Below are positions 12,823 to 25,526 of a stretch of 64,000 nt of DNA, piece by piece (the stretch's first letter is position 1; each line of letters opens with the position of its first letter). Below the pieces are notes generated by a model. The model searched no databases and was not told the origin of the DNA. It saw nothing but the letters and a program-made list of their open reading frames with translations. Source of the DNA: Linepithema humile (Eukaryota > Arthropoda > Insecta > Hymenoptera > Formicidae); NCBI RefSeq assembly GCF_040581485.1, contig NC_090130.1, positions 5,828,001 to 5,892,000 of the forward strand, in the 5' to 3' direction. A program made the position numbers and the translations under genes.

Positions 12823-14066
12823 ACGTGCTATCTGTTTAACGATATGCAAGATACGCTTGCGCCGCGCGTACGATTAGCGTCACGGTATGTAATAACGCGC
12901 GATCAATTTCATTCTAAAGCGGTGCACGAACGATATTTCTTTTAATTAGAAGAGAATATTTATGCTTTCACGGCGCAGGAGTACCGCGTTATGCCATCGC
13001 TACGTGTTGTAGCTTTCAAGGGAAAGTCATGCTCGAAGAATCTTTACGACCTGATGGAATTCCACGATGAAATCGGGTCGCAACCGCACGGAATTCGATT
13101 TGAGAAATTCAAGGTCTAATATTGTATGTAAATTCTGCTTTTGAATAAACTTTGGGCTACGGTTTTATTAGATGAGCCAGAAAAAGAATCAACTTTGACG
13201 TTTACTTTTTCAAGCCGTTTAAGAAATGATGATAAAGCAGTTTTCTAATTTAAGAAGAGTGAAAATAACGGTGGGTGCAGAGCAGCGGCGAAGGATACTA
13301 TTATCATTTACGACGGGAATATATGAATGCCGAAGTGGCAGAAGATGCCGGGTAATATCATCCTGCAGCGTCCGTAATGGTAAATCTCGACGATGCATTT
13401 TGACTTCTGGCTCTGCATATTGTAAGCCGGAAAATATAATGCCGCGTGATTTACAATTCGGGTGGCTCATCTCGCTTTCTCGCTCTGTCTCGGCAACGAG
13501 CAGTCTATTACTGTCAATGAAACGCAAACACCGGCACGAAATACGCCGCGCGGCGAGGCGGAAAATTCGTAGACGGGTGGCTCGCAATAAGAATGCCGTA
13601 AACTTTCATTTCCTGGCGGACGTCACATTGCGTCATTGTGTTATGTCGCCTTGTCTCTGTGACTCCTCGCATCTGCACGATGTACCTCGAAAAGTCCGAC
13701 GAGGAAATAAATTTCGATGAGCGGGCGGGCGACACACGCCCGCGAATATATCCGAGTTCGATCAATTATCCGTGTTTTTACGATGAGAGATCGCGTCGAA
13801 TGTAGTAAGTACTTTTCGAATTACTATTTATAGAGGGAATAAACGTTCGAGAACTTTTTGCCATACCAATCGGCCGACGGACCGACGAGAGCTAAAAGGA
13901 TAGTATATCTTCCGCGCGCGCCAGAACGGATACTTGGTTGTCACCGGCAGAAATAGTTTCACGTACAGAGGCTTTTATGACATTCACGACGAAGAGGAAG
14001 GTGAGGAGTGTGAGGCAAAAGGAGAATTATTCCCGTCCTGTTCTTCATTCAACGACTTAGGGGAAC
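12823..14066. other. Non-coding stretch with overlapping chance frames
   Basis: At 13219-13765 one plus frame (164 codons) and two minus frames (122 and 83 codons) cover overlapping bases, and all three are rich in Arg. None has a recognisable domain, and the mutual overlap argues for a low-stop CpG effect. Confidence 0.5.
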
Positions 14067-14080
14067 CGCGCCGCGGCGCG
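14067..14080. repeat. 14-bp perfect GC palindrome
   Basis: CGCGCCGCGGCGCG is its own reverse complement. It is followed directly by a GGCC/CCGG-rich segment at 14081-14098 that is nearly self-complementary. A GC-only self-complementary block of about 32 bp. Confidence 0.9.
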
Positions 14081-14172
14081 CCGGCCGACCGGCCGGCCTC
14101 CTCATTCGCCCCGTTCGATGTTCGATCTTTATCTACGAGATATTATCGATGACGGGGCCTGTAATTTAATCT

Positions 14173-14226
14173 AATTAATCACCACGCGGAGCGCGGCATT
14201 GTTCACGCTCCGTGGCATTAAATTCG
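14173..14226. repeat. Imperfect hairpin flanked by AT homeodomain-like words
   Basis: A left arm around 14173-14193 (AATTAATCACCACGCGGAGCG) pairs with a right arm around 14206-14224 (CGCTCCGTGG then CATTAAATT), with a 2-nt bulge and one or two small indels around a loop of about 12 nt. Several TAATTA/TTAAT words surround it. It could be a structured regulatory element or chance. It is short for a microRNA precursor. Confidence 0.5.
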
Positions 14227-16727
14227 CATAAGCATGGCGAATTAAAATTACCTTGTCGCTTATTTAACGGAATCGAGGCACTCACTTTAATCCCCGACTG
14301 AGATACATTGTACACGGTGTCTGATTATACCCCATTGCGCGCTATCAGCGATTGCGTTGTAGCGTTACAGAATTCGTTTAACTGCATTTGCCCCCAAGAC
14401 TTCCGGCGACACTGATTCCTATTCTGTTACACACTAATGTCTTACCAGTAAATTAATAAATTTCCCGATTTCACTATTCGCGTTGTGCATAAAATATATT
14501 CAGAGCAATAAAAAAAACGAATAAAACGTAAGTTCTTAAAGTGAAATATATTTTGGTAATCGCGCATGTGTTTGAAACACCATTACAATTTTTTTTTCTA
14601 TTTTGGATTGCTCAAATGGAGGTAAACGCTTGAATTGCTTGAAAGAGTGCAAAACGATTTTCATTCATTCCAATCAGTCCGTGCCAATTGGTGCAGACGC
14701 ATTGCAATATACCTTTTTTTTACTCATTGCACGATCTACCGCCACATAACAATGCAGCTCGCGGCAGCTAATAGATACATTTATCAGCATCCGCGTACTG
14801 CGCGAGACAAATACGCACTCGTATTTCGTGAGTACTATCCGCGTTCTCTTTTTCTCTGCGGCGCTGGCGAAACTCCGGCAGTGGTTCTCTCGTCCGCGCG
14901 GGAACGACGGGATGAAAAAGAGAGCAAAACGAGCGGCGCTTGAATTATGACGGTCGTGGCCCAAAAATATTTCGCGAGCTTTATAATCCTCGGGAGCGTT
15001 TCGTCGGGACGAAAGATGTCTACATATAAATACGAAGCACCGGGTATATAAATATATAAATGCGAGCGTAGGGAGAGCTACCGCGAAAAATGTCTCGATG
15101 GACGTGATACTCCTTCCTCGCTGCCGGCGCCCCTAAACGCCGTCTTTCGGATAGTCCGGGAGCGCATTTATATGCAGAGTGCACTTTCCGAATATGCATA
15201 AACCTCACGAAAGAGCAGAGGGCGGCCACGTAGGTACTAGGAATTCTCGCGCGATGTGCCCCGTTTGTAAAGCGACGGCGCCGTTTAAAAGACGAGTAGA
15301 GAAATTGAAATTCGATATGCTGTACTATTTGCGAAATATAATACGAAAATTACCGGTGCACTCCCGATCGAGCACAAATTTTTAATCGCCCCCTCCGCGC
15401 ATCATTTAACTTTCAGTGCACCGAGCATTATTAAAAAAAACAGCGAGCTTACCCGATAATGAAGAAGAATGTTCTGATTTAGCGAAGCGCGCGTGGTCAT
15501 TTCCATTTCCCGCGATATTTATTTAACGACAGTTGTGAGTTTTTAATGCAGAGTAATTGCGTTACGTCGGTTGAACGAATGCACGCACGCACGGGACATA
15601 ATTGAAATTTATTTACGTGTAATTTAATAGCCAATTCTATTAGTTCTTCTCGCATAGCTCTGTAATAACTCGTTTTATTTATCTATCGATTCACTCCTAA
15701 CATTTTGCTAAGCACCTCGTAAAATCACAACGATATGAAAAGTTTATCTACAAATAAATGTGGAGAAAGTAGATAAATATAAATCGTATTCGCATTTATA
15801 AAAGAAATCGAATCTAACATTTTCAACTCAACTGCAACTATCTTGAGTGATAAATATTTCAGGAATTCATACATATTCCTTTCATTTATGGCCTCATGCA
15901 ATATGACAGTTATTATATTTTGCAATACGCATAAAAATCCAATAAAAATCTGTCAATTTATTTTCTATTCTAAAGAGAATATTTTAAACGTATTCAAATT
16001 GACCATACGCGGTCTGATCTCGACCATCTCCTGTCCTTTGGTGCTAAAAAGACAGCTAATTTTTATCATATCAATTCAATCGTCCGCGCGATAATTAACG
16101 TTCGTGTAACGCCCTTGCAGCCAACGATTGCGATTTATGACGATCGCGCTCACGTTTATCTTAACTGGGTGTAACTATCGTACCTTCCACTGATTTATTT
16201 CTCGAATCATCTAACTGGCCCGTGAAAGGATTGCACATCCGTACGAGTCTCTTATCGCAACAAGATACATTTCCGATTTAAGGATGAATATATTACACGG
16301 GGAGACATATGGAAGGATTCGCTCTCGCAAAGATGCAGTAATTTGAACGACGCGGACGAAATGACTGTAATTTAATTTAAGACAAAGATCCGTGGCATCA
16401 TCGATGGATACGTGATCACTCTGCATTAGTTTGGAATTGGCCTTCGACGAAATTGAACATAATCACTACCGTCTGGCAGTTAAACCGATCCTCTCGTGAG
16501 AATGAGCGTCTTTAAAATCTTGGCGTTCATATAAGATTATAGGGTTTCTCAGGTGGATCCCTTAATATTCTATCGCCTGGGCTATCTCCCGTCGTCGTCA
16601 TCATCATTATGTCATGTGCCTAAAAATTTCTCGAATCAACATATATTTGCATATTCAAAAGGAAACGAGGCAGGCCGTCTCAAAAGGCGCGTCTTTAATT
16701 TATTTTCTCGCCATGCCCTACCTACAA
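14227..16727. other. Mixed non-coding stretch
   Basis: A CpG-moderate part at 14600-15400 carries opposite-strand frames over the same bases (14635-14943 plus, 14674-14964 minus). An AT-rich part at about 15590-16090 carries frames of hydrophobic composition without recognisable motifs. Confidence 0.5.
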
Positions 16728-16744
16728 CGCGCGCGCGCGCGCGC
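16728..16744. repeat. (CG)n alternating tract
   Basis: Seventeen bases of pure CG alternation. A sequence of Z-DNA-forming type, of the kind repeated at several places in this window. Confidence 0.95.
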
Positions 16745-18610
16745 ATTCGTGGACCGAAACTGGAATGAAATCAGGAACACGCTCAACAATGTACGAGGCC
16801 CAGGATTTATTGCTCCACGTAGGAAAGCCGGTTCGCGAGAGTGACACTCGTTTCGTTCCTCCTTGGCAGGCGTATTCGTCTTTTCGTGAATTTATTCCGC
16901 AGTTTACCTCGCGGTCGCGCGCGCGAGGGCTCCTTTTCTCTGCCCGTGCTCGTCGGATTTCGTCGGTAAACGGAACGTAGACAAAACTACTTAAGTACGA
17001 TACGGAAGGGAAAGAGGGAAAGAGACGAGACACGAGAGATTCGAGTACAAGAACGAAGTGGAAGCCGAGAGAAGTGGCCAAATCCAGTTTCGTATCTGCA
17101 GCACGAATTCCCTATCGGAAGCGGCTCTAAGTAACCGTAGCTCATTTCATGCAGGGCAGTAATGGGTTCCCGACTTCTCCGCACGTGAATGCTAAAAACA
17201 TCTCGCGCGCTGCACCCATTCACCCTTGGCGATGAAACTCGTTATGCGGATCGTTTCGCCGCAGTGGAAGCCGGACATTTTATCGGTACTGCATATACTC
17301 GATTAAGAATATAAGGAGCGCCTTTACATTCATTATAAAACGTGTCCTTTTTCCGTGGAAAAAAAGTTGCTTTTTGCTCTCTGGTAATTATTAAATATAA
17401 TGATGTAATTTAAGAAAGTTAATTGAAGCTTTCATCACTGTCAACTATACAAGATTGTGCACTCAAAAATAAGGATCTGTTGATACAACGTTACTTAAGA
17501 ATATGCAAGGTCTCGCCGGCACTGCTATAAATTATATCTTATTGTTTCTGTTCACATATATCAGACGTGACAATTACGCAAATGTACGTTATGGATGGCA
17601 TGTAGATGACATCTTTATAAAAACCTACCGATACCTTACGAGCATTGATTCTTAACGAGGCGTTGAAGTGTGTCGACTTCAAGCGCCGATGTAATGACAT
17701 CTTTCCGCGAGGTGCGTGTACACACTGGCGCGACGACGCGGATATTTAAATAATGACTATAAACTGGTCGGTCAACCATGGCCACTTTAATAGCGAGCGC
17801 TAGCACGACAAATATTAACAGCGCGTATTACGAAAGGCTCGTAAAACAAAACGCGCGTACACGCGTATAGGTGAATATACGTATTTCGAACTTCGACCGG
17901 TCGGACTGGCTCTAAAGAGTCGTCAGAAGAGACGGTATTTGCATAAAAATGCCGCGTGTTTCTGTCGGCGAGGCGACGAATGTATATTGAAGAGTAATAC
18001 ACGCACGGGAATACATACACACATACGTAATATCCCGCATATGTATATATATATTCCTCAAATCGTATGCAAACGAGGACCGAAGAAGGCCAGGTGTAAT
18101 GAATAATTCGATTTCTCTCTTCTTCCTTCATCGCCGACCAGCTCGTAGCTACCACAATCGAGATAAACGTTAATGTTCAGCACAATCGATAAAACTTATT
18201 ATGCGCTCGCTCAACTGTCACAACAGATCGCCGATAGAATTCTGCCAACGTCAGAAACGGTACAGACCTATTTCCGGACGATCCACAACGATCAAGAAAA
18301 GATGTCAGCTGTCCTATTCGGTAAATTTGATTAGATCGATACAACTGGATATCTCTAGTAGAACAGTCTATTTACAGCCGTATCATTCATTCGCAGTGAC
18401 ATTAAAAATAGCGAAATAAATATATGTATTTCATAAATGATTGTGGCTAGAAGCTTTAAATTGATGTGCCATTTTAAATTAACTATTTTAAATATTTTCA
18501 AATATACTGCTCTCTGTGAAAAGCACTGATTAATATGATATAACTAAAAAATAATTTAGTTTCTATTTGCAAAATATTTAAACTTGAAATATATTAAAAA
18601 GTGTTGAAAT
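16745..18610. other. Mixed non-coding stretch
   Basis: The CpG-rich part (16745-17280) has frames open on both strands. 17300-17480 is AT-rich. A 122-codon minus frame at 17787-18155 is Tyr/Cys-rich and matches nothing I know. Confidence 0.5.
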
Positions 18611-18649
18611 AATTTTGTTAAATTTTCAAGTTTAATTTTGTTAAATTTT
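18611..18649. repeat. Short AT-rich tandem duplication, period 23
   Basis: The 16-base word AATTTTGTTAAATTTT occurs at 18611-18626 and again at 18634-18649, inside an AT-rich block (18420-18880). Confidence 0.85.
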
Positions 18650-21600
18650 TAGAATCATTGCCATATGTTTACTAGCTCAAATACTATAAATATACTTACT
18701 AACTCAAATTTTCTAGCGTATATAATTGTAAAACAGATTAAACATTTTTAATAAAATTTAAAAATAAACTTTTCAATTAAATAATATTTAAAAAATAAGA
18801 GAATTACATTTGAAACAAATTGATATATTGTTATGTATTATCAGATATCCTCAATTCGATATCGTCTGATATTGTTATTGTATTTGCGGCATGTATCGTG
18901 TGAGCATACCGGAAAAACCCGATAAACAGATGGAAATATTCTATGGTAGAGAAAGCTTTACTAGTGAATTTGACAGTTTGCTGAAACCCAATACATAGGA
19001 AAATATCCCGGATTTCTAGAATGTATTACCGATTTGCTCTGATAAAAGAGAATGCGTACCACCCGCCGTTCGTGCCGAAGAAAACGTCCAAAACTTCGCT
19101 GCCGAGCATGCCATTGAAACCTTGATGCCTCCGCTCCGAACGCGCAAGGATTGAATATAAAAGAATTGTGTTTTATGTATGAGCAATAAGATCAAACGAG
19201 ATTTTATTAAATATTGATATCATAACCATATCAAAAAATTTGAAAGTAATAATTTTAAACATTTACACTCTTTAAGAAATCATTAAGTAATTATTCACCA
19301 TGTTAAGTCATTATTTTAAACTGTCAAATATTTTGTATAACTTTTTTACCTTTTTCTTTAAAGATTTTACTGCAGTACTCAAATATAAAAGTGGCGGTAT
19401 ATAATCTAACAAATCACAAACTATTAAAAAAGGAGTTTACGTGAAATATCCTGCTCATAGCTCACATTTATTGGGCACAGGTGTATGGGATTCGGCAATT
19501 TCGCTCGCGGGCGGCAAGACTGCGCGAATGAAAGAGAAAAGGTCGAGTGGTTCGTCGACTTCGACAGTTAATCTGGCGCCTAATATCCAAGGGAGAAGCG
19601 AACAGCGTAATTCCACCCCTTTTTGGTAGCTCGACAGCGCGGAAGCCATCCTTTCAATTTCCCACAATTGGATACATCGTACGCGGGGTGAAAAAAAAGG
19701 GACGTCTAATTGGTCCGGCACTGATGGACGTATCGGACGTAATCCAGACAGACCCGTCGACTCCACGACATCGCGTGAACAACGTCAACGCCGGCGATTG
19801 CCTTCGTCTACATACATCTAATTCTATTTTCACAACAGTGTGAAACACGCAGCTCGACGTTATTATTTTTATTCCTATCGACGATGCGAAATCGATATAC
19901 TCGGCTTTGCCATTCCAGTTACTATTTCCACGCAATTTCCGCAATTGCACGCAGATAGTCGAGATTAATTCGCTCGTACCGGATATACAACATTGTTTAA
20001 GCTGCATTTCCAGCGTATATACATGAAATAGCATGTGTAATTCTCATGGCGCGTCGTTCATCGCTCCATTGTATTCCGCGATATTAATCAGACACTTGAA
20101 TTAAGAATAATGCCGATTAGCGTTTACATTTCAATATTATAATTACATTTACAATTACATTGGTATAAACGAATGGTAGGGAGTACGTCTCTTGTGAAAA
20201 TTACGCAAAATTTCCAATATCCCGTGATCGTTTTCTCACACAGATCGCTTCGGCAAACGCGGGGAACAAGTTTACGTCGCGCGCCGGACCTTCGACCGCG
20301 AAGAACAATAAAATCCGCATTATTATTATTCCCTTATTTTATTTCAACTGTCACCCGCCGTCCGATTTGCCGCGCAATTTATACGTAAAACCCGAGGCAA
20401 CTGTACGGTTAACGCGACAAGAATCTCCATAATCACGTCGCAGAGATAAGTGATGGAAAAATATTCGACGAGCGTCGAGGGAATCGAAAAATCACAGATT
20501 GGGAGACGCTCGCGAGCAACGGAGAGGATCGATTGCGAAATGTATCGGCGCACATGCAACGCGTTATTTATTATCATTATTATTAGCCTGTGATCTCTCT
20601 CGCTTCGGAGTCGAGAGGTTCACCTCGCCGCGGAGTAATTCACAAGCCGAATGAAAGTCGAAAGAAATGTTTCGCGACGTTGCTGATGAGGGAACACGAT
20701 CCCTGCATCTTCAGCAATAAAACGCATCGTTTTATAATCGACCGAATCGAGCAATTACGTTCCAACCTCGTACTACCCGAATATCTCGTGTGCGCGCCTC
20801 GAGAAATAAAATACCCGCTCGTTCCTTTTTTCCCTTCGGCACGTGTCCTTGGCCCTGTCTTCTTTCGCTCGTCGTCCGCTCGCTCCGTTCCGTGCCGGAA
20901 CGAGTTTACGAGATCTCCGAGACAGCTTCTTCGTTGTTAGCAAGAGATAGCATCGCGATTCTTAATCGACCGCTCGATAAGGCTCATAACGGCTCCGCTG
21001 TCGGTAACCTGTTTATTCTAATTACCAGATATAAGATAAAAAAGGACGGAAGATGAAAGAAAATTTATCCGCATACGCGCTCGCCGATATACAGGATGTC
21101 GCGGAAGAACATGTGACAACAGAAGAACTTTTAAGTGTGTTCGATCAGGCCGAAATGTTTACCGTCGCGGTGCATTAAAACTTTTGATCCCGCACTCTAA
21201 CTATGTTCGATAATTTCGTCACTAAAAGTAAAAAAATTTATTTATTTAAAAATATATAATATTTAGAAGTATACTTAAAAAATATTCTACACAATTTATC
21301 ATTTCTGATGTATAGCGATCAAAGCAAGTGGAATCTGGGAATATGCGAGCGGTCAGTGTGCCGTATCGGCCATTAACGAGTCGTAAAGGGCTATTAGCGT
21401 TAGCTGGTTAATTAATGCGACACTTATTAGCATCCCTGTTACGTGCGATAATCGTGAAAGCCAATCACGCGTCTTCATCGTGCTTCGCATCGGTAGCTTC
21501 GCCGAGCGTTTCGCGCTCGCGGCGGACCATCTCTTGTGCGGCTCGCTGCCACTTTCGCAACAGCCCGTGCGCGTTCGCAGCAGCCGAGCTGGTAAGCGCG

Positions 21601-23202
21601 TACGGCTCGTTTGCATGAGTAATTATTAACGTCCCGAGGGACAAAAGGCGATTTTCTCTCTTGCGGCGAGCCGACGTCGGGAGGCGACGCCGGAGGATTC
21701 CCGAGCGCTCGTCCGCGGCGATTTATGGCGACTAGACGCTCGCGATGTCCACCGGGATGAAAAGAATAGCCGGACAATGGAGAACCTCACGGCTGCTCGA
21801 CTGGCTGTGCTAGCTCAGGATAAATAGAAATCAGTTGAAAACTGAATAGGCTCGGTAACCTCGCGCTGACACGCCGCACGTGCGCGCTCGGATCAGATCT
21901 TCGCATTTATTCATCGTGAAAGCGCGCGCTGTCGAGCGATTTGCGAAATGCGAAGCTGCGCATTAAGTAACATTCATACAATACTATTTTCGAATCGCGC
22001 GTATCAATTTACGAGTGAATTCAGTGAAAGTCTCACGGAATGCAAAAACACAGAGATTTAACCTTAATAAAAGATTTCGAAAAGGTATTTTATGGATACT
22101 ATAATATTTTACATACTGAGTAAAAAAATAATTAGTTGTAAAAAATATTATGCAACAAATTATATCGTTAAGATGGATACTTAAATTCATTGTACAAGAA
22201 CATTGCGTTGTTAATGCGACGTAATATTAATCATGTTTTATTTTTACTACGAAATCAATATTTGCAATGCGTTTATTTTATCTCGATGAACTCGCGCAAG
22301 TTGGCAGCAAGGTGGTCCAATAACAGCTTGCACAGCACAGCAGAATTTATTTCAGATATAGATACGTGAATTTCGATATCGGGCGACTCGGCGAATGACA
22401 CGTATCGAGCAAACAGAAAATCTATTAAAACCTGAATGTTCACAATTCCCGTGAGTCAGTACGCTGAATAGCAGGGGATTTTCGAGTGGGCGGTAAGCGA
22501 GTTAGCTGGTATCGTGCGATTTGTTCAACGATATTAATGACGCGTGTCCATTTCGTATGCCGCGAATATTTTCACGGGATTGTTATGTAAAGCACATTAC
22601 TTGTCGATATTTAACGTATTTATGGTCTCACATGCCGTAGCCCCTAATTTGAAACACGGAACAACGCTAGTTAAATATTCGTATTTGATTATCGCTGTAA
22701 TCGAAATTTACTTGCGCATATTAGCGAGCAAAACGTAACACGACGACAAATCATATACAATTTATACGTTCGGAACACATTATAGATTAAACGCTAAATG
22801 TTGAATATTACGTCTTGAGGCGATCATTAGAAGTTGGGACATGTGGGTATACACGGACGTGCGTTTACGAGCTACGCGGAAATTTTTGCGCGACCTTCAG
22901 AGAACACTCGGATGAACAATAAGTCTATGACCACACGGGTTAGCAAACTGTATACCTTGAGCAAATAGAAACCCATCGAGAAACTGACGCTCGCCGTTCC
23001 GTTACACCGCTTTGCAAGGAGCTTTCAAATAACGACCCTATGCTTCTCAGAATAACGTCGTAATGCTGCAAAATCCATATAAAATAACACGCCGTTTCTT
23101 CTTAAATTATGCATATTTAATTTGTGAAAATTAAATTATTTATCAAGCTGTTTTTTTATCCACCTTTAAAATGTCTTTGAAATTTTTCATGTCTCTTTAA
23201 AA
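18650..23202. other. Long mosaic stretch without a supportable gene
   Basis: AT-rich at 18650-18880, 19140-19440, 21180-21300 and 22000-22300. CpG-rich at about 20470-21050 and 21400-21780. Opposite-strand frames coincide at 19441-19843 and 21353-21777. An imperfect hairpin lies at about 18839-18871 (ATCAGATATC against GATATCGTCTGAT). Confidence 0.5.
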
Positions 23203-23220
23203 TTCAGAACACCTTGTATA
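23203..23220 (-). mobile_element. Possible transposon end (TATACAAGGTGTTCTGAA type)
   Basis: On the minus strand the sequence from 23220 down to 23203 reads TATACAAGGTGTTCTGAA. It closely resembles the better-preserved end at 48399 (TATACAAGGTGGTTCAGAA) and the common arthropod TE-end form ACAGGGTGTTCC. The opposite end was not located, so element length and class are unknown. Confidence 0.35.
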
Positions 23221-23517
23221 TGTCGCCTCTTCAATATCACCGCGAAATTTGCATTGTCAGTTAAAATTGCAAGATACTAATTTGCAGAGCGAAGATCGAC
23301 TTAATGTTTCGTCGGCACCGGTAATTAAACGCGAAAAGAAAACTCGTGACTGACTTTCGAGTGGCCGGCATCTTCCAATTCTCTCGTCCATCGCGCATGT
23401 TCACACGATGCACCAAAGAATTTCGTGCTGCCGCTGCTCGAGCATCAGCGGTTAGCGGGAAGCTACCTCGTAATAACCCGCCGGAGAACCGGTACCACGG
23501 CGATCCTGGTGGTCTCT

Positions 23518-23523
<6 letters not shown>

Positions 23524-23561
<38 letters not shown>

Positions 23562-23574
23562 GAGAGAGAGAGAG
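23524..23574. repeat. (GA)n microsatellite with one interruption
   Basis: A GA run interrupted once by GC around 23549, then continuing to a G-rich end. The open frames on both strands crossing it (23425-23787 plus, 23463-23687 minus) read as Arg-Glu or Ser-Leu repeats and are artefacts. Confidence 0.95.
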
Positions 23575-25274
23575 GGGAGGGGGGAGTCGGCGCACGTCTC
23601 GGGAATATTAGAAGCAGGAAGAATACGAAGTATTTTGCTGATTACTCGCGCGGTATCGGCGACTCGACACGGCGGCTTCGAACACAATCACACCGTTAAG
23701 GTGTTTGATCTCAAAGGCGATCATCGAGACCACGTTACATGGCGACGACGTCGATTTTATCAACGTCGACGTAAGAAGAATTTTTAATCCTCGATTACGT
23801 CACAGACAGGCGCACGTAGTAATGCTAGAACGCCACGGCACTTTCCTCTCTACGACGATGAAAAATTTTATTATAAAATATTGGAAATTCTGAATTTTTT
23901 TATTTCACAAACATATTGATTTTGGAAAAAAAGTTATTAATCAATAAACCATTGGACCTTATATATTTATCGAAAAGCAAAATTATTATTCGATGAATTA
24001 TTATTGTTATCAGATACTCAGCCTATAACGTGTAACTATTATGTATAATAGCTTTACCGCCATGCAACCACTGCGATCGATTGCGTTTTATCAGAACTCG
24101 ATTTACCGGCATGCGGACTCATGGTGCGTTTTCGAGTACCGCTGGCTGAGTGCTTTCGAAAGTGACCACTCTAAATGAGGCTTGTGTTTGCAGTCGGCTT
24201 CAACCAAACTTGGTCCATATGTAAATGATAGAATAGAAAATCGAGTGGGCCATTCTTCGATTCCTATTAATTCGGCATTTTATCGCGGCCAGACATTCTT
24301 CACTCTCTCTACGTCAATCATATTGGATTTAAACGTTAAATATTCATCGATGTAATAGTGCTCAATTATGAAAACTAATGTACAAAATAATTATTTTATA
24401 TTCAAATATTATAATATCTCATATATAAAGAGTCTAGCAAAAATTAATTTCACTATTAATAAATTAATAAATAAAGCTAAATACACTTTGAGAAAATTAT
24501 TCTTTGTTAAAAAAGAATTACTTGGAAAATGTGCGTGATATTTTACATTATGCTGCCTTGATTGCAACCACGATGTGTTTTCCCAAGCCCCGAATAAATC
24601 TCACCGGAACCGGATCCCTTTCCATCGACGAATCAATCGATCTTCGTTCACCCTGCGAAATTCGACACCGCAGCGTCGTTCGTCAAACGAGCGCAACGCT
24701 AAGTGCAATTTAAATCCGGGCGCGGCAGAGAGAGAAAAAAAAGAGAAGAAAAGAGAAAAGCGCAGAAAAGTAAATCAGGCTCGCATCGCGACGCGGCTGG
24801 AACGCTGAAAAAAAGTCGCGGCTTTAATTTAAGCCAGGTTTACGATCGTTCGGCACGAAAAGCTCCGAGGCAAGCGCGAGGCACGTTGCGTCGCGCCGGC
24901 GCACACGGACGCAGAACGGAAATGAGATTTTTATTCCGCACGGTAGGTCGACACGTCTCTTTGGTCCACCTTTGTGAGCGCGGCATGGCAATTTTGCACG
25001 AGGCATTAAGCGCGAATTTCAATATTGTTTTTACCGCACGCAGTTCAACGCGCAGCCGGCCGGCCGGCCGATTCGCTCGGCGTCGTTATTACGGGAGCGC
25101 GCGCTACTTCAAGTCGCATTTACGCTTCGTCTCATTGTTCACGAACCACCGTTAACTGCCCTCGCTGGCCAGCGAGAGAATTTATTCCGCAAAAATATGA
25201 ACCTCATTTTCCTGCGACCCTTTAAAAATTTTAATCGCGCAATAATTAATCAGAACGAATTTTACTCACAACAA
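23575..25274. other. Mosaic stretch, no gene seen
   Basis: AT-rich at 23880-24050 and 24340-24540, then CpG-rich at 24560-25190 with a purine run at about 24726-24770 and a CCGG repeat at about 25056-25070. The 150-codon plus frame 24703-25155 runs through the purine run and is low complexity at its N-terminus. Confidence 0.5.
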
Positions 25275-25526
25275 ATTAATCGATTGGAATTTATCTCTAA
25301 CTCGTGCATCGCGTTGTACCAGGCAAGCCGATTCAAGCAAACATCTACATATTCGAACGTACAAAATAATGCTCAAATATTATCGCCTCGCGTATCTTTA
25401 ATTAATCGATTGGAATTTATCTCTAACTCGTGCATCGCGTTGTACCAGGCAAGCCGATTCAAGCAAACATCTACATATTCGAACGTACAAAATAATGCTC
25501 GAATGTTATCGCCTCGCGTATCTTTA
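25275..25526. repeat. Recent 126-bp tandem duplication, two copies
   Basis: Copy 1 is 25275-25400 and copy 2 is 25401-25526. They differ at two positions (CAAAT against CGAAT, and ATATT against ATGTT), about 98% identity. The first 8 bases of a third copy (ATTAATCG) follow at 25527. Because 126 is a multiple of three, an open frame on each strand survives the duplication and shows a 42-residue protein repeat. That does not imply a gene. Confidence 0.97.

Noticed and set aside
15255..15290. CPVC-type zinc-binding motif in a short plus frame
   Set aside because: A single Cys pair without a second pair or any domain context.
21805..21880. tRNA-like A-box word GCTAGCTCAGG
   Set aside because: No B box (GGTTCGAATCC-like) at the right distance and no cloverleaf. 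No other tRNA, snRNA or rRNA signature was found by eye.
23425..23787. Arg-Glu repeat protein
   Set aside because: The repeat is the translated GA microsatellite at 23524-23574. The same applies to the frames over 7302-7345 and 55162-55210.
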